Shown here in pieces: positions 8,920 through 19,011 of a stretch of 64,000 bases of DNA. This DNA comes from Paenibacillus bovis. GTDB taxonomy: Bacteria > Bacillota > Bacilli > Paenibacillales > Paenibacillaceae. The DNA lies in NCBI RefSeq assembly GCF_001421015.2, contig NZ_CP013023.1, forward strand, positions 4,395,501-4,459,500, given 5' to 3'. Both the position numbers and the translations under genes were made by a program. Positions within the stretch are counted from its first letter, which is position 1, and each line of letters opens with the position of its first letter. The notes under the pieces were generated by a model that did no database searches, had not been told where the DNA came from, and was given only the letters and a program-made list of their open reading frames with translations.

Positions 8920-9411
8920 TTATTGATCTACCATATACTTGATGACCGGATAGGAAATCAGGTTTCGGTCTCTGTACGTGGAAGTGATAATATCACTATG
9001 CGTACTCAGAATTCCATTTTGCAGTAACACCGGTCGAAATCCTCTTTCTGTCGCTCCATTATACGTGAACAATACGCAGTGCTCTGCTGCAAGACCTGCA
9101 ATAATAATCAATTCAACATGATGATCCAACAGAATTTGTTCCAGATCGGTTTGCCAAAAAGCGTTGGAATACTCTTTGGTTACGGTCAGATCACTCTCTT
9201 CCATGCGAATACCCGGAATAAATTCATATTCTTCCTGATTGGATTCCTCACGCCCTTCTATGTCCTGGATGTGTACGACAAGATGGTTATGAGAACGAAG
9301 CAGATCTGCAACATAATTGATATATTCACAAGCATGATCTACCAGTCGCTGCTCCACTTGGTTATGCAAATGAATCTTTTGCATATCAACAATCAGAAAT
9401 GCCAGGCTCAT
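8920..9411 (-). CDS. isochorismatase-family cysteine hydrolase
   Basis: The start at 9411 (MSLAFLIVDMQ) follows GAGGAG; the longer frame to 9519 has no ribosome site. Catalytic features of the family are FLIVDMQ (Asp), the K in TVTKEYSNAFWQTDL, and the nucleophile Cys in GLAAEHCVL. The family hydrolyses amide or ester bonds in nicotinamide, isochorismate and related compounds. The substrate cannot be assigned. Confidence 0.85.
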   Translation of the reverse strand: MSLAFLIVDMQKIHLHNQVEQRLVDHACEYINYVADLLRSHNHLVVHIQDIEGREESNQEEYEFIPGIRMEESDLTVTKEYSNAFWQTDLEQILLDHHVELIIIAGLAAEHCVLFTYNGATERGFRPVLLQNGILSTHSDIITSTYRDRNLISYPVIKYMVDQ

Positions 9412-9496
9412 TTCATCCACTCCTCTAGAATAAGATATATCTCGCTTGGTCCAATTATACATACTATTTACCGCAAATTTCCAAATGTTTTTTGAA

Positions 9497-10014
9497 TTAT
9501 GATCGATTTTGGGTAGCATACCACTTCAGCGCCCGCATCTCCATGTCCTGTACAAAAGGCTTTTTGGCTTGGCTGTAGCCGCTCGTATCCTCATAACGCT
9601 GTGCCAGCTCTTCTTTCATTGCGTTGTAACATTTTACTTCTTCGGGATGCATCCGAAGATAATCCCGTACAATCAGATGTCTGGATATATGCGGGTTATT
9701 CCACTGGTATATGTGAATATGATGCGTCCGCTGCTCTCCACCTTTGCGAAACAGACGTCTTCCTGGTATTCCCCATTCTCCTGCTGCATCGTATCCGAGT
9801 GATACCATTCGGGTACTGAACCTATCGATCGTCTCAATGTCCCGAACCATAATCATCATATCAATAACCGGCTTTGCTTTCATTCCCGACACTGCTGTAC
9901 TGCCAAAATGCTCAAAGCAAATGATTTCCTACCCAATATGGCTTTCAGTAGTCGGATCTCATCCTCATACATCTTCACCCAGCGAGTATCGTATTCCATA
10001 AGACGCACCTTCAT
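9497..10014 (-). pseudogene. GrpB family nucleotidyltransferase-like gene, frameshifted
   Basis: The gene opens at 10014 after AGGAGG with MKVRLMEYDTRWVKMYEDE, the usual GrpB opening. It then shifts frame near 9927-9940. The second frame supplies IICFEHFGSTAVSGMKAKPVID and MIMV, the conserved GrpB core, and runs to the stop at 9497. Joining the two gives a normal GrpB length of about 170. A single-base indel in or beside a T/C run is the simplest explanation. Confidence 0.8.
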
Positions 10015-10107
10015 AAATGCTCCTCCTTCTATCGGTTATCGAACAAAACGACGACATGTAGCAAATAGTTAGTCATATGTAGTACAAGTACATGTCTCTA
10101 TTAAAAA

Positions 10108-10150
10108 ATATCCCTTTCTCTGGGCTGAATAGGCTTCGAAAAAGGGATAT
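10108..10150 (-). terminator. intrinsic terminator
   Basis: The stem ATATCCCTTT/AAAGGGATAT with a long loop is followed on the minus strand by TTTTTT. It lies downstream of the ankyrin gene. Confidence 0.75.
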
Positions 10151-10208
10151 AACACAATCATTATCTTTTATAGGAATAAAGCAATCATATGAATAAGGCA
10201 AACTTCTA

Positions 10209-11264
10209 TTATCGCTTGTAGTCAGGCTCTTCCATCGGTATCGGATTCGGATTACGGAGCACCCATTGTACAGCTAGCTCACACAATATTTCAGCTTCAA
10301 TATCGTTGTCTCCGTTACGCAGATGTTGAACTAACTCTTCTGCTTCCTGGATGACAGTAGCGTCCAATGGCTTCCCCAAATTAAAGTAACGAATCAAGCT
10401 GCTAAGCATTTTGCGAAATTGATTATCCCAGTTACCGCCTCCGTTATCCCTAATTTCATAAAGGACTTTACCGGTAATCCGGATCACTTCACCCTGAACC
10501 GTCTGCGCATGTCCCTTGGATGGAATCAGCCATTTCCACAGTTCATCATGCTGCTCCCGCCAAGTCTGTGTAGAGACGGTGATCGGGGAGACACCATCAT
10601 GCATTTTCCGCTTCCCAATCGGTGCAACATCGAACCGCTCATACAGATGCTGCAGTGCCTTATCCGTTTGTTCTACAGAATCTTTGTTAAATCCTTCCCG
10701 ATGGAATTCGAATTCTTTACCGATATTTTGAACAGAATCTTTCATTGTTGGGGTGACGGCTGCTCCCGCAGCAAGCAGCAGATCCGCTATTTCTGCCATA
10801 TCGGAAATATTATTATTTCTGCAGTATGCCAATCCTTTTTCAAGTGGAGTCTGCCCCATGCCATTTTTGGCATTCACATTTGATCCACGAGCGAGCAGTA
10901 CACGAACCGCCTCGGGTTTGTAAGAGGATACTGCAGCAAACAACGGCGTCTCGCCGCGGTAATCCAATGCTTCCAGATCTGCACCCAACTCCAACAGCAA
11001 CTCGGTATGCCCACACCAGCTCATGGCATGACTGTGCAGAGGCGTTTTTTTGTAATTATCGACCGCATTGATATCAGCACCCTGTTCGACAAGCCAGCGA
11101 ACCAACTCGGCCGGCACATTGTAGAAGCTCAGCGCTGTTGATTTGCTGTAACCGCCTCGGGCATCCAGTTCACATAAGGTAAATACCTCTTTCAAAGCCG
11201 ATAGATCGCCAGCTTCAATAAGCTCCTCAAAGTTTTTGGGCAATGTTTTTTTCTTCCGTGGCAT
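10209..11264 (-). CDS. ankyrin-repeat protein
   Basis: A 351-residue protein. Ankyrin repeats fill roughly residues 15-170 (ALSFYNVPAELVRWLVEQG; KTPLHSHAMSWCGHTELL; ETPLFAAVSSYKPEAVRVLL; QTPLEKGLAYCRNNNI). A non-repetitive C-terminal domain of about 150 residues is rich in W and charged residues (TVSTQTWREQHDELWKWL). AAAGGAGA precedes ATG. Intracellular; the repeats mediate protein contacts. Such proteins often accompany immunity genes in Bacillota. Confidence 0.85.
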   Translation of the reverse strand: MPRKKKTLPKNFEELIEAGDLSALKEVFTLCELDARGGYSKSTALSFYNVPAELVRWLVEQGADINAVDNYKKTPLHSHAMSWCGHTELLLELGADLEALDYRGETPLFAAVSSYKPEAVRVLLARGSNVNAKNGMGQTPLEKGLAYCRNNNISDMAEIADLLLAAGAAVTPTMKDSVQNIGKEFEFHREGFNKDSVEQTDKALQHLYERFDVAPIGKRKMHDGVSPITVSTQTWREQHDELWKWLIPSKGHAQTVQGEVIRITGKVLYEIRDNGGGNWDNQFRKMLSSLIRYFNLGKPLDATVIQEAEELVQHLRNGDNDIEAEILCELAVQWVLRNPNPIPMEEPDYKR

Positions 11265-11407
11265 ATGTAATGCTCTCCTTTATCGGAATTTATACTCAAG
11301 TATGATTTGTGGCGATTGCTTGCCGAGTAAATCCTGTTCAAGTATTTGTGACTGTTTGACACCCAAAATATGTGCATAGTCGATTGAATTCAATGTCTGG
11401 ATCGTTA

Positions 11408-11865
11408 TTATACATATTTTTCTTCCTTTAACCAGCGTTCATTCGATCGGTGTCTTCCCAGCTGCACGGTATCGAATTCGTCTCGGTCATCTGTTCTGGT
11501 TACGCACAGTTGCTGCAGTGATTTATTTATAGCATTCCTACTCAAAGTTTCTTCAAAAATAATATCGGATGCCTCCCATACTATTGCATTCTGTGTACCT
11601 ACACCCCCGAAATATTCTGCCTCAATATAGGCTGTTCTAGCAATCTTGGAGAAATCAGAACACAACTGTTTGAGTGCATCAGTCAGATATTCATAATCCT
11701 GTACCTTGGTTATTTGCTCTTTATTGTTTCATCGTAAAAATCATCACTTATCGGTATAGCGATTATATTTGGATACAGCTCGATCGCGCAAATATTATAA
11801 TATTTCCCTTTATAGGCATCCCAAGCTTCGATCGAAGTCAGAATTCCATTAAAATAATATCCCAT
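11408..11865 (-). pseudogene. hypothetical gene with frameshift
   Basis: A reading frame starts at 11865 behind GAAAGGTG (MGYYFNGILTSIEAWDAYKG). It reaches a stop after about 50 codons, while the -1/+2 frame continues the coding pattern with EQITKVQDYEYLTDALKQL and runs to 11408. The joined product would be about 150 residues. No family is recognised. The breakpoint is near 11730 in AATAAAGAGC. Either a one-base indel or an assembly error. Confidence 0.55.
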
Positions 11866-11915
11866 GTTTGAATGCACCTTTCGTTATGCCAAATTGGCTT
11901 TTACAGCCTTTCAGC

Positions 11916-12479
11916 CTATTCTTCTGCATCTTCTATTCCATCGAATCGCTCTGCAAACTGCTGATATACTTCCTCGGGATTCAGCCGTTTCGCGGAGTAA
12001 TCTTCTACTTGCTCTGCCTCATCATCGTCTGTAACCGATACGAACAAAGTTAAGCTGCTGCGTGGTATGCTCGCAAATACACCTTCCTCATCCAGCTTCT
12101 GTAGTGCCTGGGTAGCCGCCTCATAAAACGCTGCACGGGATTCGTCACTATAGTCTTCCCTGTTCAGTAACATATTACTGACTTCAACAAGGCGCGAACG
12201 TCCCAGATCGCTGTCACTATATCCCCATTCGTCCGGCATCCAGCGCAATGTTGGATGATCCGATGAATAACCTCCGTCCATTTCCCGATTATAGTATTCC
12301 ACTCGTCGCTGCAGGGATTCCTCGGTATTCATGCCCAGATATACGGTACCCGCATCGCTGTCTGTGACCAACGCAACCGCATACAGTCTCTCTGCGCCTA
12401 TATGTTTAATCAATTCCGTACAGTCTGCACGTAACGCGTCTACCATTTGTTTTTGAAATATCTCGAAAAAGTGTTCCAT
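11916..12479 (-). CDS. DUF4303 domain protein
   Basis: A 187-residue acidic protein preceded by AGGAGG. It has the DUF4303 features: an N-terminal helix (EIFQKQMVDALRADCTELI), LYAVALVTDSDAGTVYLGMNTEE, and the RWMPDEWGY motif near residue 95. DUF4303 proteins occur next to SUKH and other putative immunity proteins. Its function is otherwise unknown. Confidence 0.8.
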   Translation of the reverse strand: MEHFFEIFQKQMVDALRADCTELIKHIGAERLYAVALVTDSDAGTVYLGMNTEESLQRRVEYYNREMDGGYSSDHPTLRWMPDEWGYSDSDLGRSRLVEVSNMLLNREDYSDESRAAFYEAATQALQKLDEEGVFASIPRSSLTLFVSVTDDDEAEQVEDYSAKRLNPEEVYQQFAERFDGIEDAEE

Positions 12480-12671
12480 TTTATTATTCCTCCTGTTTAT
12501 CCGATTAGTTTTCTTTGATCGTTATCTATCATGCATATCCGGTAGCAATATATCCATCCGGTAAATGTAGCTGTCGAATCATCTCTAGCTCTTTAAGAAC
12601 ATGTTCGTTCATTTTATATTGTGTTTAATATTTGGATAAAATAAAGATGTTCCTTCTCAATTCTCAGCGAC

Positions 12672-13148
12672 CTAAAGCTGCAGCATAGTAATTAATTCAT
12701 CATGGCAAATCTCGCCATTATCCCGAAAGCCAAAACTTTCATATAATTTTCGGGCTGAAGTATTGTCAGGGCTGTATGGAATCCAGCAGTATTCCGCAGG
12801 TCCGGCTGGATATGTACGAATAAATTCAATTATTCTCTCCATAGCTTTCCGTCCATATCCTTTATTTTGGTATTGTTGATCGATCATTAATCGTAATATA
12901 CAGTAATTTCCTTCTGCTATCCGGGGAAGATCGTATCCGGTAATTCCATAGGTAATCATCACAAAACCAACTGGCTGTTCTTCTGCATAGATCGCCAGCG
13001 GAAATGGATTCCCTCCATTGATCGAAAGCACATAACACGAAGCTACACTCGACAAATTGGATGCCACATACTTCTTCTGCTCCTCCAAGACTTCCAGATT
13101 AAAGATATCACGTCTATTTTCCAATGTAATCTTTCGTAATGTGATCAT
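12672..13148 (-). CDS. GNAT acetyltransferase (diamine/spermidine type)
   Basis: A 158-residue GNAT protein. The acetyl-CoA-binding motif A is LMIDQQYQNKGYGRKAMERII (residues about 93-113, in two pieces), and motif B is NTSARKLYESFGF. The opening ITLRKITLENRRDIFNLEV and the YAEEQPVGFVMI strand resemble spermidine/diamine N-acetyltransferases of Bacillus (BltD/PaiA-like). The substrate is inferred only. Confidence 0.8.
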   Translation of the reverse strand: MITLRKITLENRRDIFNLEVLEEQKKYVASNLSSVASCYVLSINGGNPFPLAIYAEEQPVGFVMITYGITGYDLPRIAEGNYCILRLMIDQQYQNKGYGRKAMERIIEFIRTYPAGPAEYCWIPYSPDNTSARKLYESFGFRDNGEICHDELITMLQL

Positions 13149-13245
13149 GCGGATATGTACCTCATTTCTGGATTAACAATCATCTGCTGAAGTCCTAGTA
13201 TCTTGAACGACAATGACAAATAGCTTTGGCCAAATTCATATATAA

Positions 13246-13650
13246 CTATAGTTTTTTGGACATGATCAATTCCAAAGGTTCATTGTCCTGCAGTAAACAT
13301 CCAGCATCCTGATAGCCCAGCTTTCTATAAAAGTGCTGTGCCTCTTCATTGGATTGGGTAGATGTCATGACTACTGTAAATCCCTGTTCTCGCATGAGGT
13401 CTTCCCAATACTTCACCACTTGAGCGCCATATCCCCTGCCCCGATATTCTTCATCAATCCACATCATATTCATAAATGGAGTATTGTCCCAAAAATAATT
13501 AAAGCGCATCCATCCGATTTCTCGATCCGCCTCTCGCAAAATATAAATCTCATTTCTATGGATCTTAGCTTCGACTAGCTCTTTGGCAATATGGTGATCT
13601 CTAGTCACAATAAAATCATAGTCAGTATCGACAGCGATATCTATTTTCAC
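13246..13650 (-). CDS. GNAT acetyltransferase
   Basis: A 134-residue GNAT. It starts at GTG 13650 after GAGGAG, 16 bp from the stop of the upstream DUF3885-like gene, so probably an operon. Motif A is WIDEEYRGRGYGAQVVKYW, and the later Asn/Tyr region is SNEEAQHFYRKLGYQ. The EIGWMRFNYFWDNTPFMNMMW strand suggests a small-molecule substrate. Not further assignable. Confidence 0.85.
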   Translation of the reverse strand: MKIDIAVDTDYDFIVTRDHHIAKELVEAKIHRNEIYILREADREIGWMRFNYFWDNTPFMNMMWIDEEYRGRGYGAQVVKYWEDLMREQGFTVVMTSTQSNEEAQHFYRKLGYQDAGCLLQDNEPLELIMSKKL

Positions 13651-13666
13651 GGTGGGTCTCCTCGCT

Positions 13667-14308
13667 TCACATCATAAGATAGTCTATTCTCTCCCGGTCG
13701 TAATCCAGGATCCAATCATTAAATGTGGTATATAACGATTTCAACTCGCTCTTATTATTCGCGATCACATCAAGCCCTCTATCATCATACATGTGCCAGA
13801 TTGTATGACGTTTGGGATTTAGCAAAAATATATCATCACGGATAAATGGCTGTATAGCAAAATCCTGATTGCCAATGGCCCTTATCAAATGGGAATTATT
13901 CACTTCGGACCATAGGCACTGTATGCAGAATGTCTGGGAATAGCCAACAAGAGTTCCATCATCTTCGTCATACTGCGGGGATTCATCATACAACTGCACT
14001 CTTCCCTCGAGATCACCTTTAATATACGAAGCGGAAAATACGGAATCACCGACTTGAAAATCTACAAACGGTTCTACATATTTAAAAGTCTGGACCAGTA
14101 TGATCACTTCATCTTTTTCATCAAATAAAGCTTCTACAATCAAATTGGCGCGCAGATGAACCGTCATGAAGTATTTGGGGTCATCCACCCCACGATAAGG
14201 TACTCCCAGTTCAAATCGAATGCCTACCGGTGCGTTATAAAACAAAGGACACTTTATTTGTATATTTTTAAAATAGGTTGCTAAATAGGTTTTTATATCA
14301 AAACTCAT
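13667..14308 (-). CDS. DUF3885-like protein
   Basis: A 213-residue protein whose C-terminus MYDDRGLDVIANNKSEL, then LYTTFNDWILDYDRERID, matches the pattern of DUF3885 proteins. So does the RFELGVPYRG...HLRANLIVEALF strand pair. AGAGGCTG lies before ATG. It is probably the first gene of a two-gene unit with the GNAT at 13246. Function unknown. The 337 bp upstream (14309-14645) contain no recognisable gene. Confidence 0.6.
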   Translation of the reverse strand: MSFDIKTYLATYFKNIQIKCPLFYNAPVGIRFELGVPYRGVDDPKYFMTVHLRANLIVEALFDEKDEVIILVQTFKYVEPFVDFQVGDSVFSASYIKGDLEGRVQLYDESPQYDEDDGTLVGYSQTFCIQCLWSEVNNSHLIRAIGNQDFAIQPFIRDDIFLLNPKRHTIWHMYDDRGLDVIANNKSELKSLYTTFNDWILDYDRERIDYLMM

Positions 14309-14645
14309 CGAATCAGCCTCTTATCTTTCCTATTCATCAGCATGAGCTACCGAATCTTTCTTTATTACGAATGTTATAAAATGAAAAAAATCCTCGTCTA
14401 CATCATGTTGGTTGTTTCTTGAATGTCTTTAACAGGAGAGCCGGGATGTCTCTGCTTAATTATTTACTTCGTGTAAATGCGTTCAACAATTTAATAACTA
14501 CTTCTCTCGGACATCTTATCTTTTATTCTATACCAACAGATCACTTGATGACATCGCAACGTATTGGCGAGGTATTTCAATAACTTAAATACATCCAGCA
14601 ATATCATATAAGAACACACAAATTCATTTTCAAAAGGAGATCAGG

Positions 14646-16148
14646 ATGAGACTGTTTGAACTGCTGCTTTTTGTTTCCATTATCGGATTGTTTACTTTGA
14701 GCATTGTGTTGAGAAAAGATCGCCGCAGAGTACCGCTCTTCATTGCAAGCGGCATTACTGCACTGGTTTTAGCCATTCAGTGGATAATAGAAGGATACAG
14801 AATTCAGCTGCTTTTCCTGTATAGCATCACGATCATTTGTTTAGCAATTTCGGCATATGCCTATTTCCGGAAAGCAGTTCCTTGGAAAATCCCGCGAATC
14901 TTGCGGGGTATAGCTTATAGCGCTATGGCAGTCAGCCTGGTTATCACGGCAGGACTGCTGTACGCTTTCCCTCTATTTCAATTACCACCGCCTACTGGTT
15001 CATTCAAGGTAGGCACACAGGCTTTTCACTTCGTGGATACGAATAGAAACGAGACTTTTGGCGAAACCGGAGACAGCAAGCGGGAATTGATGGTTCAGGT
15101 ATGGTACCCGGCTCAAGCAGGTGCCGGTGATTATGCTCCCTGGATTCCGGACACCCGGATTTTGGATTATATGGTAGCAGACTATGGTCTTCCTGATTTT
15201 ACTTTTCAGCATCTGAAGTATGTATCCAGTCATTCGTACACAGGCGCCGTTATCTCTCCAGAGCAGGATGCCTATCCTCTGATCCTGGTAAATCCCGGTA
15301 ATGGTTCTTCCAGGTTCCTCCACACCTCGCAGGCCGAGGAGCTTGCCAGTAACGGCTATATCGTAGCAGTCATCGACCATACCTATAATACATTTGCAAC
15401 CGAATTTCCGGATGGAGAAATCACGACCAGTACTACTAATCAATTATTCTCACCTGACCATGACTACCCGACCGAACGAAGCAATCGCGATAAATTGGGA
15501 AAAGTGCTGACGGATGATGTATCTTTTACACTGGATCAATTGGAGTTGATCCAATCCGGACAGATCACAAGTAAGCTTCAGGGGAAAATAGATCTCGATC
15601 ATATCGGCGTATTCGGTCATTCGATTGGTGGTGCAACCGCTTATGATGCTTCTTTTGATCCACGGATTACGGCCGGAATCGACTTGGATGGCGGACTCTA
15701 TCGACTCCACGATCGACAGCAGCTGCACAAGCCCTTTTTATTTATCACCTCACAAAGCGAATTCACAAAATTAAAAAGAGTGCGTGAAAACAAGCCTTAT
15801 ACGGATGTAGAGATTGAGCAAATGGGTTCAACCAGAGAGTGGGAAGATCAGGTGGCAGCAGATAAAAAGTTGGAACTGCAACGAATGCGCGAGACTATTA
15901 GTGAAGGAGGACAGGTTCTCTATATCGAGCATACCGAACATTTGAATTTCACCGATGTTCAGTTCATTTCTCCACTATTCCGCATGGTAGGCATTACCGG
16001 GCACATTGCACCGGAGAGAGCGAATATGGTGATTAATGCCTATATGCTGGATTTATTTGATCTGTATCTGAAAGGGCGGGAGGGGAACTTGATGCAAGGT
16101 CCTGATCAACGCTTCCCGGAGGTCAAGTTTGGAACTGCGCTTCTATAA
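14646..16148 (+). CDS. membrane-anchored alpha/beta hydrolase (PAF-acetylhydrolase-like)
   Basis: A 500-residue protein with a good AAAAGGAG site. The first about 115 residues hold three to four hydrophobic segments. The rest is an alpha/beta hydrolase: oxyanion region VNPGNGSSRF, nucleophile elbow GVFGHSIGGAT (Ser near 315), and acidic and His regions downstream (ITAGIDLDGGLYRL; EHTEHLNF). This matches the platelet-activating-factor acetylhydrolase/dienelactone-hydrolase type found in Bacillota membranes. The active site probably faces outward. Substrate unknown. Confidence 0.8.
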   Translation: MRLFELLLFVSIIGLFTLSIVLRKDRRRVPLFIASGITALVLAIQWIIEGYRIQLLFLYSITIICLAISAYAYFRKAVPWKIPRILRGIAYSAMAVSLVITAGLLYAFPLFQLPPPTGSFKVGTQAFHFVDTNRNETFGETGDSKRELMVQVWYPAQAGAGDYAPWIPDTRILDYMVADYGLPDFTFQHLKYVSSHSYTGAVISPEQDAYPLILVNPGNGSSRFLHTSQAEELASNGYIVAVIDHTYNTFATEFPDGEITTSTTNQLFSPDHDYPTERSNRDKLGKVLTDDVSFTLDQLELIQSGQITSKLQGKIDLDHIGVFGHSIGGATAYDASFDPRITAGIDLDGGLYRLHDRQQLHKPFLFITSQSEFTKLKRVRENKPYTDVEIEQMGSTREWEDQVAADKKLELQRMRETISEGGQVLYIEHTEHLNFTDVQFISPLFRMVGITGHIAPERANMVINAYMLDLFDLYLKGREGNLMQGPDQRFPEVKFGTALL

Positions 16149-16192
16149 CAATTCTGCATTCCTGACCCTGTTGAATGCTGGAATCTTTGGTT

Positions 16193-16251
16193 CTGTCAGA
16201 GCAGAAGTATATGTTTTATGTATCCCCCTGCTCTGATAGGGTCCGTTTTTT
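16193..16251 (+). terminator. probable terminator
   Basis: CTGTCAGAGCAG pairs with CTGCTCTGATAG (one mismatch) across a 23-nt loop. A T6 tract lies shortly after the stem. It follows the hydrolase gene. Confidence 0.55.
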
Positions 16252-16295
16252 GCATCTCTTTTACATCCTTTTATGTATCCGGTAATTCTTCACAG

Positions 16296-16799
16296 TTAGC
16301 TTTCCTCTATACTTCTTGGATTTCCGTCTTCTTTTAGTACGTTAACCTTGGCATCTCTAACCGGACTAATTGCATACCAGAATCTCTTTCCTTCTTCAAC
16401 TTCAATAATTGCTGCTTGTTCATCACCTACATATATTTGGGCAATGGAAGGATCACTGATTGTGCCTGAATATATAAAAGGAACTTGATTCATTGAAGAC
16501 CATTTGATTGGAGAATCCCACCTGGCGCCTCTTGTCTGTCTCCATTTCCAATCATGATTTTCTTTTTCAAAATAAGCTATGAATATTTGTTCACCATACT
16601 CATGGGTCTCTTCAAAAATTACCAGTGCATCTTCTTTATGTACTACATTAAATTCTTTGTGAACCAGATGGTACGAGTAATTCTTCTCTCCAATATGCAT
16701 ATCCCGCATCTCTTTACGAAAAAAATCCTCAACTGTTTGCTGCTGGGAGCAGCCCACGATCAACAAAAGCAAACATGCCGCTGCATATAACGTTCTCAT
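16296..16799 (-). CDS. hypothetical lipoprotein
   Basis: The signal peptide carries a lipobox: hydrophobic run LYAAACLLLLIVGC, with the lipidated Cys at residue 17, then a QQQ linker. The mature part (about 150 residues) is a beta-rich acidic domain with no recognised family (FNVVHKEDALVIFEE; HDWKWRQTRG). It should be anchored on the outer face of the membrane. Monocistronic. Confidence 0.75.
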   Translation of the reverse strand: MRTLYAAACLLLLIVGCSQQQTVEDFFRKEMRDMHIGEKNYSYHLVHKEFNVVHKEDALVIFEETHEYGEQIFIAYFEKENHDWKWRQTRGARWDSPIKWSSMNQVPFIYSGTISDPSIAQIYVGDEQAAIIEVEEGKRFWYAISPVRDAKVNVLKEDGNPRSIEES

Positions 16800-16893
16800 T
16801 GTATGCGTTCTCCTCTAAATCATTGATGGTAGTACGCCGGCGGATGATAACTTGTCATGCCTTTTGGTATCGAACGGTACTGCTTTTAAAAGA

Positions 16894-17505
16894 TTACTCA
16901 TTTAGAAATGTCATATATATGTGTACAAGTTGATTTAAAATCTCAACACTTTCTTTAACGTCATCGGTTTCCAGGGAATGCTTGGCATGAAGTATTTCAA
17001 ACACTTTAATCTCTGTATCCATCTGGCTTACCCAATCAGCATTAAACATTTGGTCTTCGGTTCCGTATACAACCACTCCGCTCCACTTGTTAATATAATG
17101 AATCGTATCTTTTAAAGGTGTCAAAAATAAATGTTTGACTGAAATTCCAAGTCTCTGATGGACTTCTCCTGCAATCACTGTACCTAGACTCTTACTGATA
17201 AAGACAACTTGATCGTATTTGCCAATCACTTGTTTTACGGACTCATAGCTATCGTCTACTAATCTTTGCAGATCGTTCATGTCCAATTCGGTTCTTGCTG
17301 CCTGATACCCATATTCCAATGCCATCAAGTCAAAACCACTCTGCATAGCAGAAGTTCCTGCAAAATGTAAAACAGACTTGTTACATGGATAATTCATCCC
17401 GGGGAACAGTACAACCAACTTTTTGTTTCCTTCATAAAGCTGATAATATTTTTGTTGCAGATCTATTTCCCAAAAGGATGGTACCGTTAAAATCTCCAAT
17501 TTCAT
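16894..17505 (-). CDS. small alpha/beta hydrolase
   Basis: A 203-residue hydrolase-fold protein. The first strand and oxyanion loop are VVLFPGMNYPCNKSVL, the nucleophile elbow is VFISKSLGTVIAG (Ser near 107), an acidic region is VVYGTEDQMFNADW, and the final catalytic His is in LHAKHSLE. AAAGGGTG precedes ATG. The substrate is unknown. The SKSLG elbow is used by many uncharacterised cytosolic esterases of Bacillota. Confidence 0.8.
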   Translation of the reverse strand: MKLEILTVPSFWEIDLQQKYYQLYEGNKKLVVLFPGMNYPCNKSVLHFAGTSAMQSGFDLMALEYGYQAARTELDMNDLQRLVDDSYESVKQVIGKYDQVVFISKSLGTVIAGEVHQRLGISVKHLFLTPLKDTIHYINKWSGVVVYGTEDQMFNADWVSQMDTEIKVFEILHAKHSLETDDVKESVEILNQLVHIYMTFLNE

Positions 17506-17607
17506 CGCATTTCACCCTTTCTTCTCAATTAAGAAAAGTTGTCTTTAGATTCATGGTGTAGCTTGTACAAATGTAATGTGTTCCTTGAAAAAAAGCCCAA
17601 ACGATCT

Positions 17608-18084
17608 TCAGCGTAGATTCACGAAGTGCTGGATATGATTGCTGTTTGTTAATTGGAGTAGTTCACTCCGCAGTACTTCCGGATAGACTTCTAGGTCTTG
17701 CAATTCATCCACAGGGAACCATTTGAAAATAAGTCTTCCCTCATCTTCTATTCCAGAAAATTCGTCTTCATACGTTGTGATCTCATGTCCTTCCGGGAAG
17801 GAAACGAGGTAGTAAAAGCCTATTTCATGAAACTGCATGCTGTCATATTCAAAGAAATCTTCATTGATAAAAAGCAGCTTTGGACTTCCCACTTCAACAT
17901 CCAGCTCCTCTTTGATTTCTCTAAGGATCGCCTGCTCTGTCGACTCGTTGAATTCAACACGTCCTCCTGGAAGATTCCAGAAGTCGTCCTTTACTGTAGT
18001 ATGTAATAAAACCCGATTGTCCTGTATAGCAATGCCGGCGACTCTGAAATTAAATTTATTATTTCCTTTTTTGAATGTAATCAT
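17608..18084 (-). CDS. Nudix hydrolase
   Basis: The start ATG at 18084 follows AAAGGTGG; an in-frame GTG lies 9 nt earlier. The Nudix box is complete: GGRVEFNESTEQAILREIKEELDV in two pieces, with the metal-binding REIKEEL helix. The remaining strands (FRVAGIAIQDNRVLLH; FEYDSMQFHEIGFYYLV) follow the usual MutT fold. It hydrolyses a nucleoside-diphosphate-linked compound that cannot be named. Confidence 0.9.
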   Translation of the reverse strand: MITFKKGNNKFNFRVAGIAIQDNRVLLHTTVKDDFWNLPGGRVEFNESTEQAILREIKEELDVEVGSPKLLFINEDFFEYDSMQFHEIGFYYLVSFPEGHEITTYEDEFSGIEDEGRLIFKWFPVDELQDLEVYPEVLRSELLQLTNSNHIQHFVNLR

Positions 18085-18212
18085 ACGAACCACCTTTCAG
18101 TATGGGATATCCATCATTTTGAATGTATATTTACCCTATATTAAATTCTCATCTCAGGTTACATCTCTACAGCATAAATCTCATAGGATGACTAGAGTTT
18201 CATTAAAGATAC

Positions 18213-18775
18213 TTAAAAATCTTTAAATTCATCTATAAAATATCCATCAGATTCCCAATAATGCTCGCATTGTATATATATTTCTTCAATACTGTTTTTT
18301 GGTAGTCCACAGTGATTTAAAAGCCAGTTTTTCATAAATAAAATATCTCTGTTTTCGTCATCCCAAAGAAAATCCATTATCGCTGACTCTCTAGCAGCGT
18401 TATCTGGAACATAAATTACAAATGACGATTTCATCGTCTGCATTAATTCGTAACAGACTTTTCTTAATGCATATTGGATATCTTTATCTAACAAAAAGTT
18501 CCTCCATCTAATATAACTGGAGAAATAACATACCTTCTCAGAAAATTTTAATGTAATCCCGCATGGTCCTATAACTTCATTTGTCCCACCTATGGAATTC
18601 AGATTAAGTTCCATTGCATTTCTTTATCTTCTGGATTGTATTTCAATAGATCTTTAATGAATTCATTTATAAATGGAAATTGTTTTTCGGAAATCTCATT
18701 CAATTCTTCAACAAGGTTAATCTGGTTCTTTTCTTGAAATCCATGAGCAAAATACGCTGTAAAATCCATCCCCAT
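18213..18775 (-). pseudogene. hypothetical gene, probably frameshifted
   Basis: A frame starts at 18775 behind GGAGG (MGMDFTAYFAHGFQEK) and ends at WNLI stop near 18595. The overlapping next frame starts in almost the same place (MELNLNSIGGTNEV) and runs to 18213. The repeated NLI/NLN overlap suggests one original protein of about 187 residues broken by one base. Translational coupling of two proteins is the alternative. No family recognised. Confidence 0.5.
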
Positions 18776-19011
18776 TAAAACGCCTCCTTTTGTGCTACCT
18801 TCAAACCTTTTGAAACGTTCTTGTATTAATAAATTCTTATAGGCTTAAATAAGAATTCATTTGAGTGTGTAAAAATCATCTGCTGGAAAGGTCTCTCTTG
18901 CTATATAATCTTACTATATTCACTACACCGGCTCATACTAGTATCTAGAAAATACCAACCAAAGGATATATGAGCACAGCATGAATATATTGTTTTCTAA
19001 AAATATGTCTT

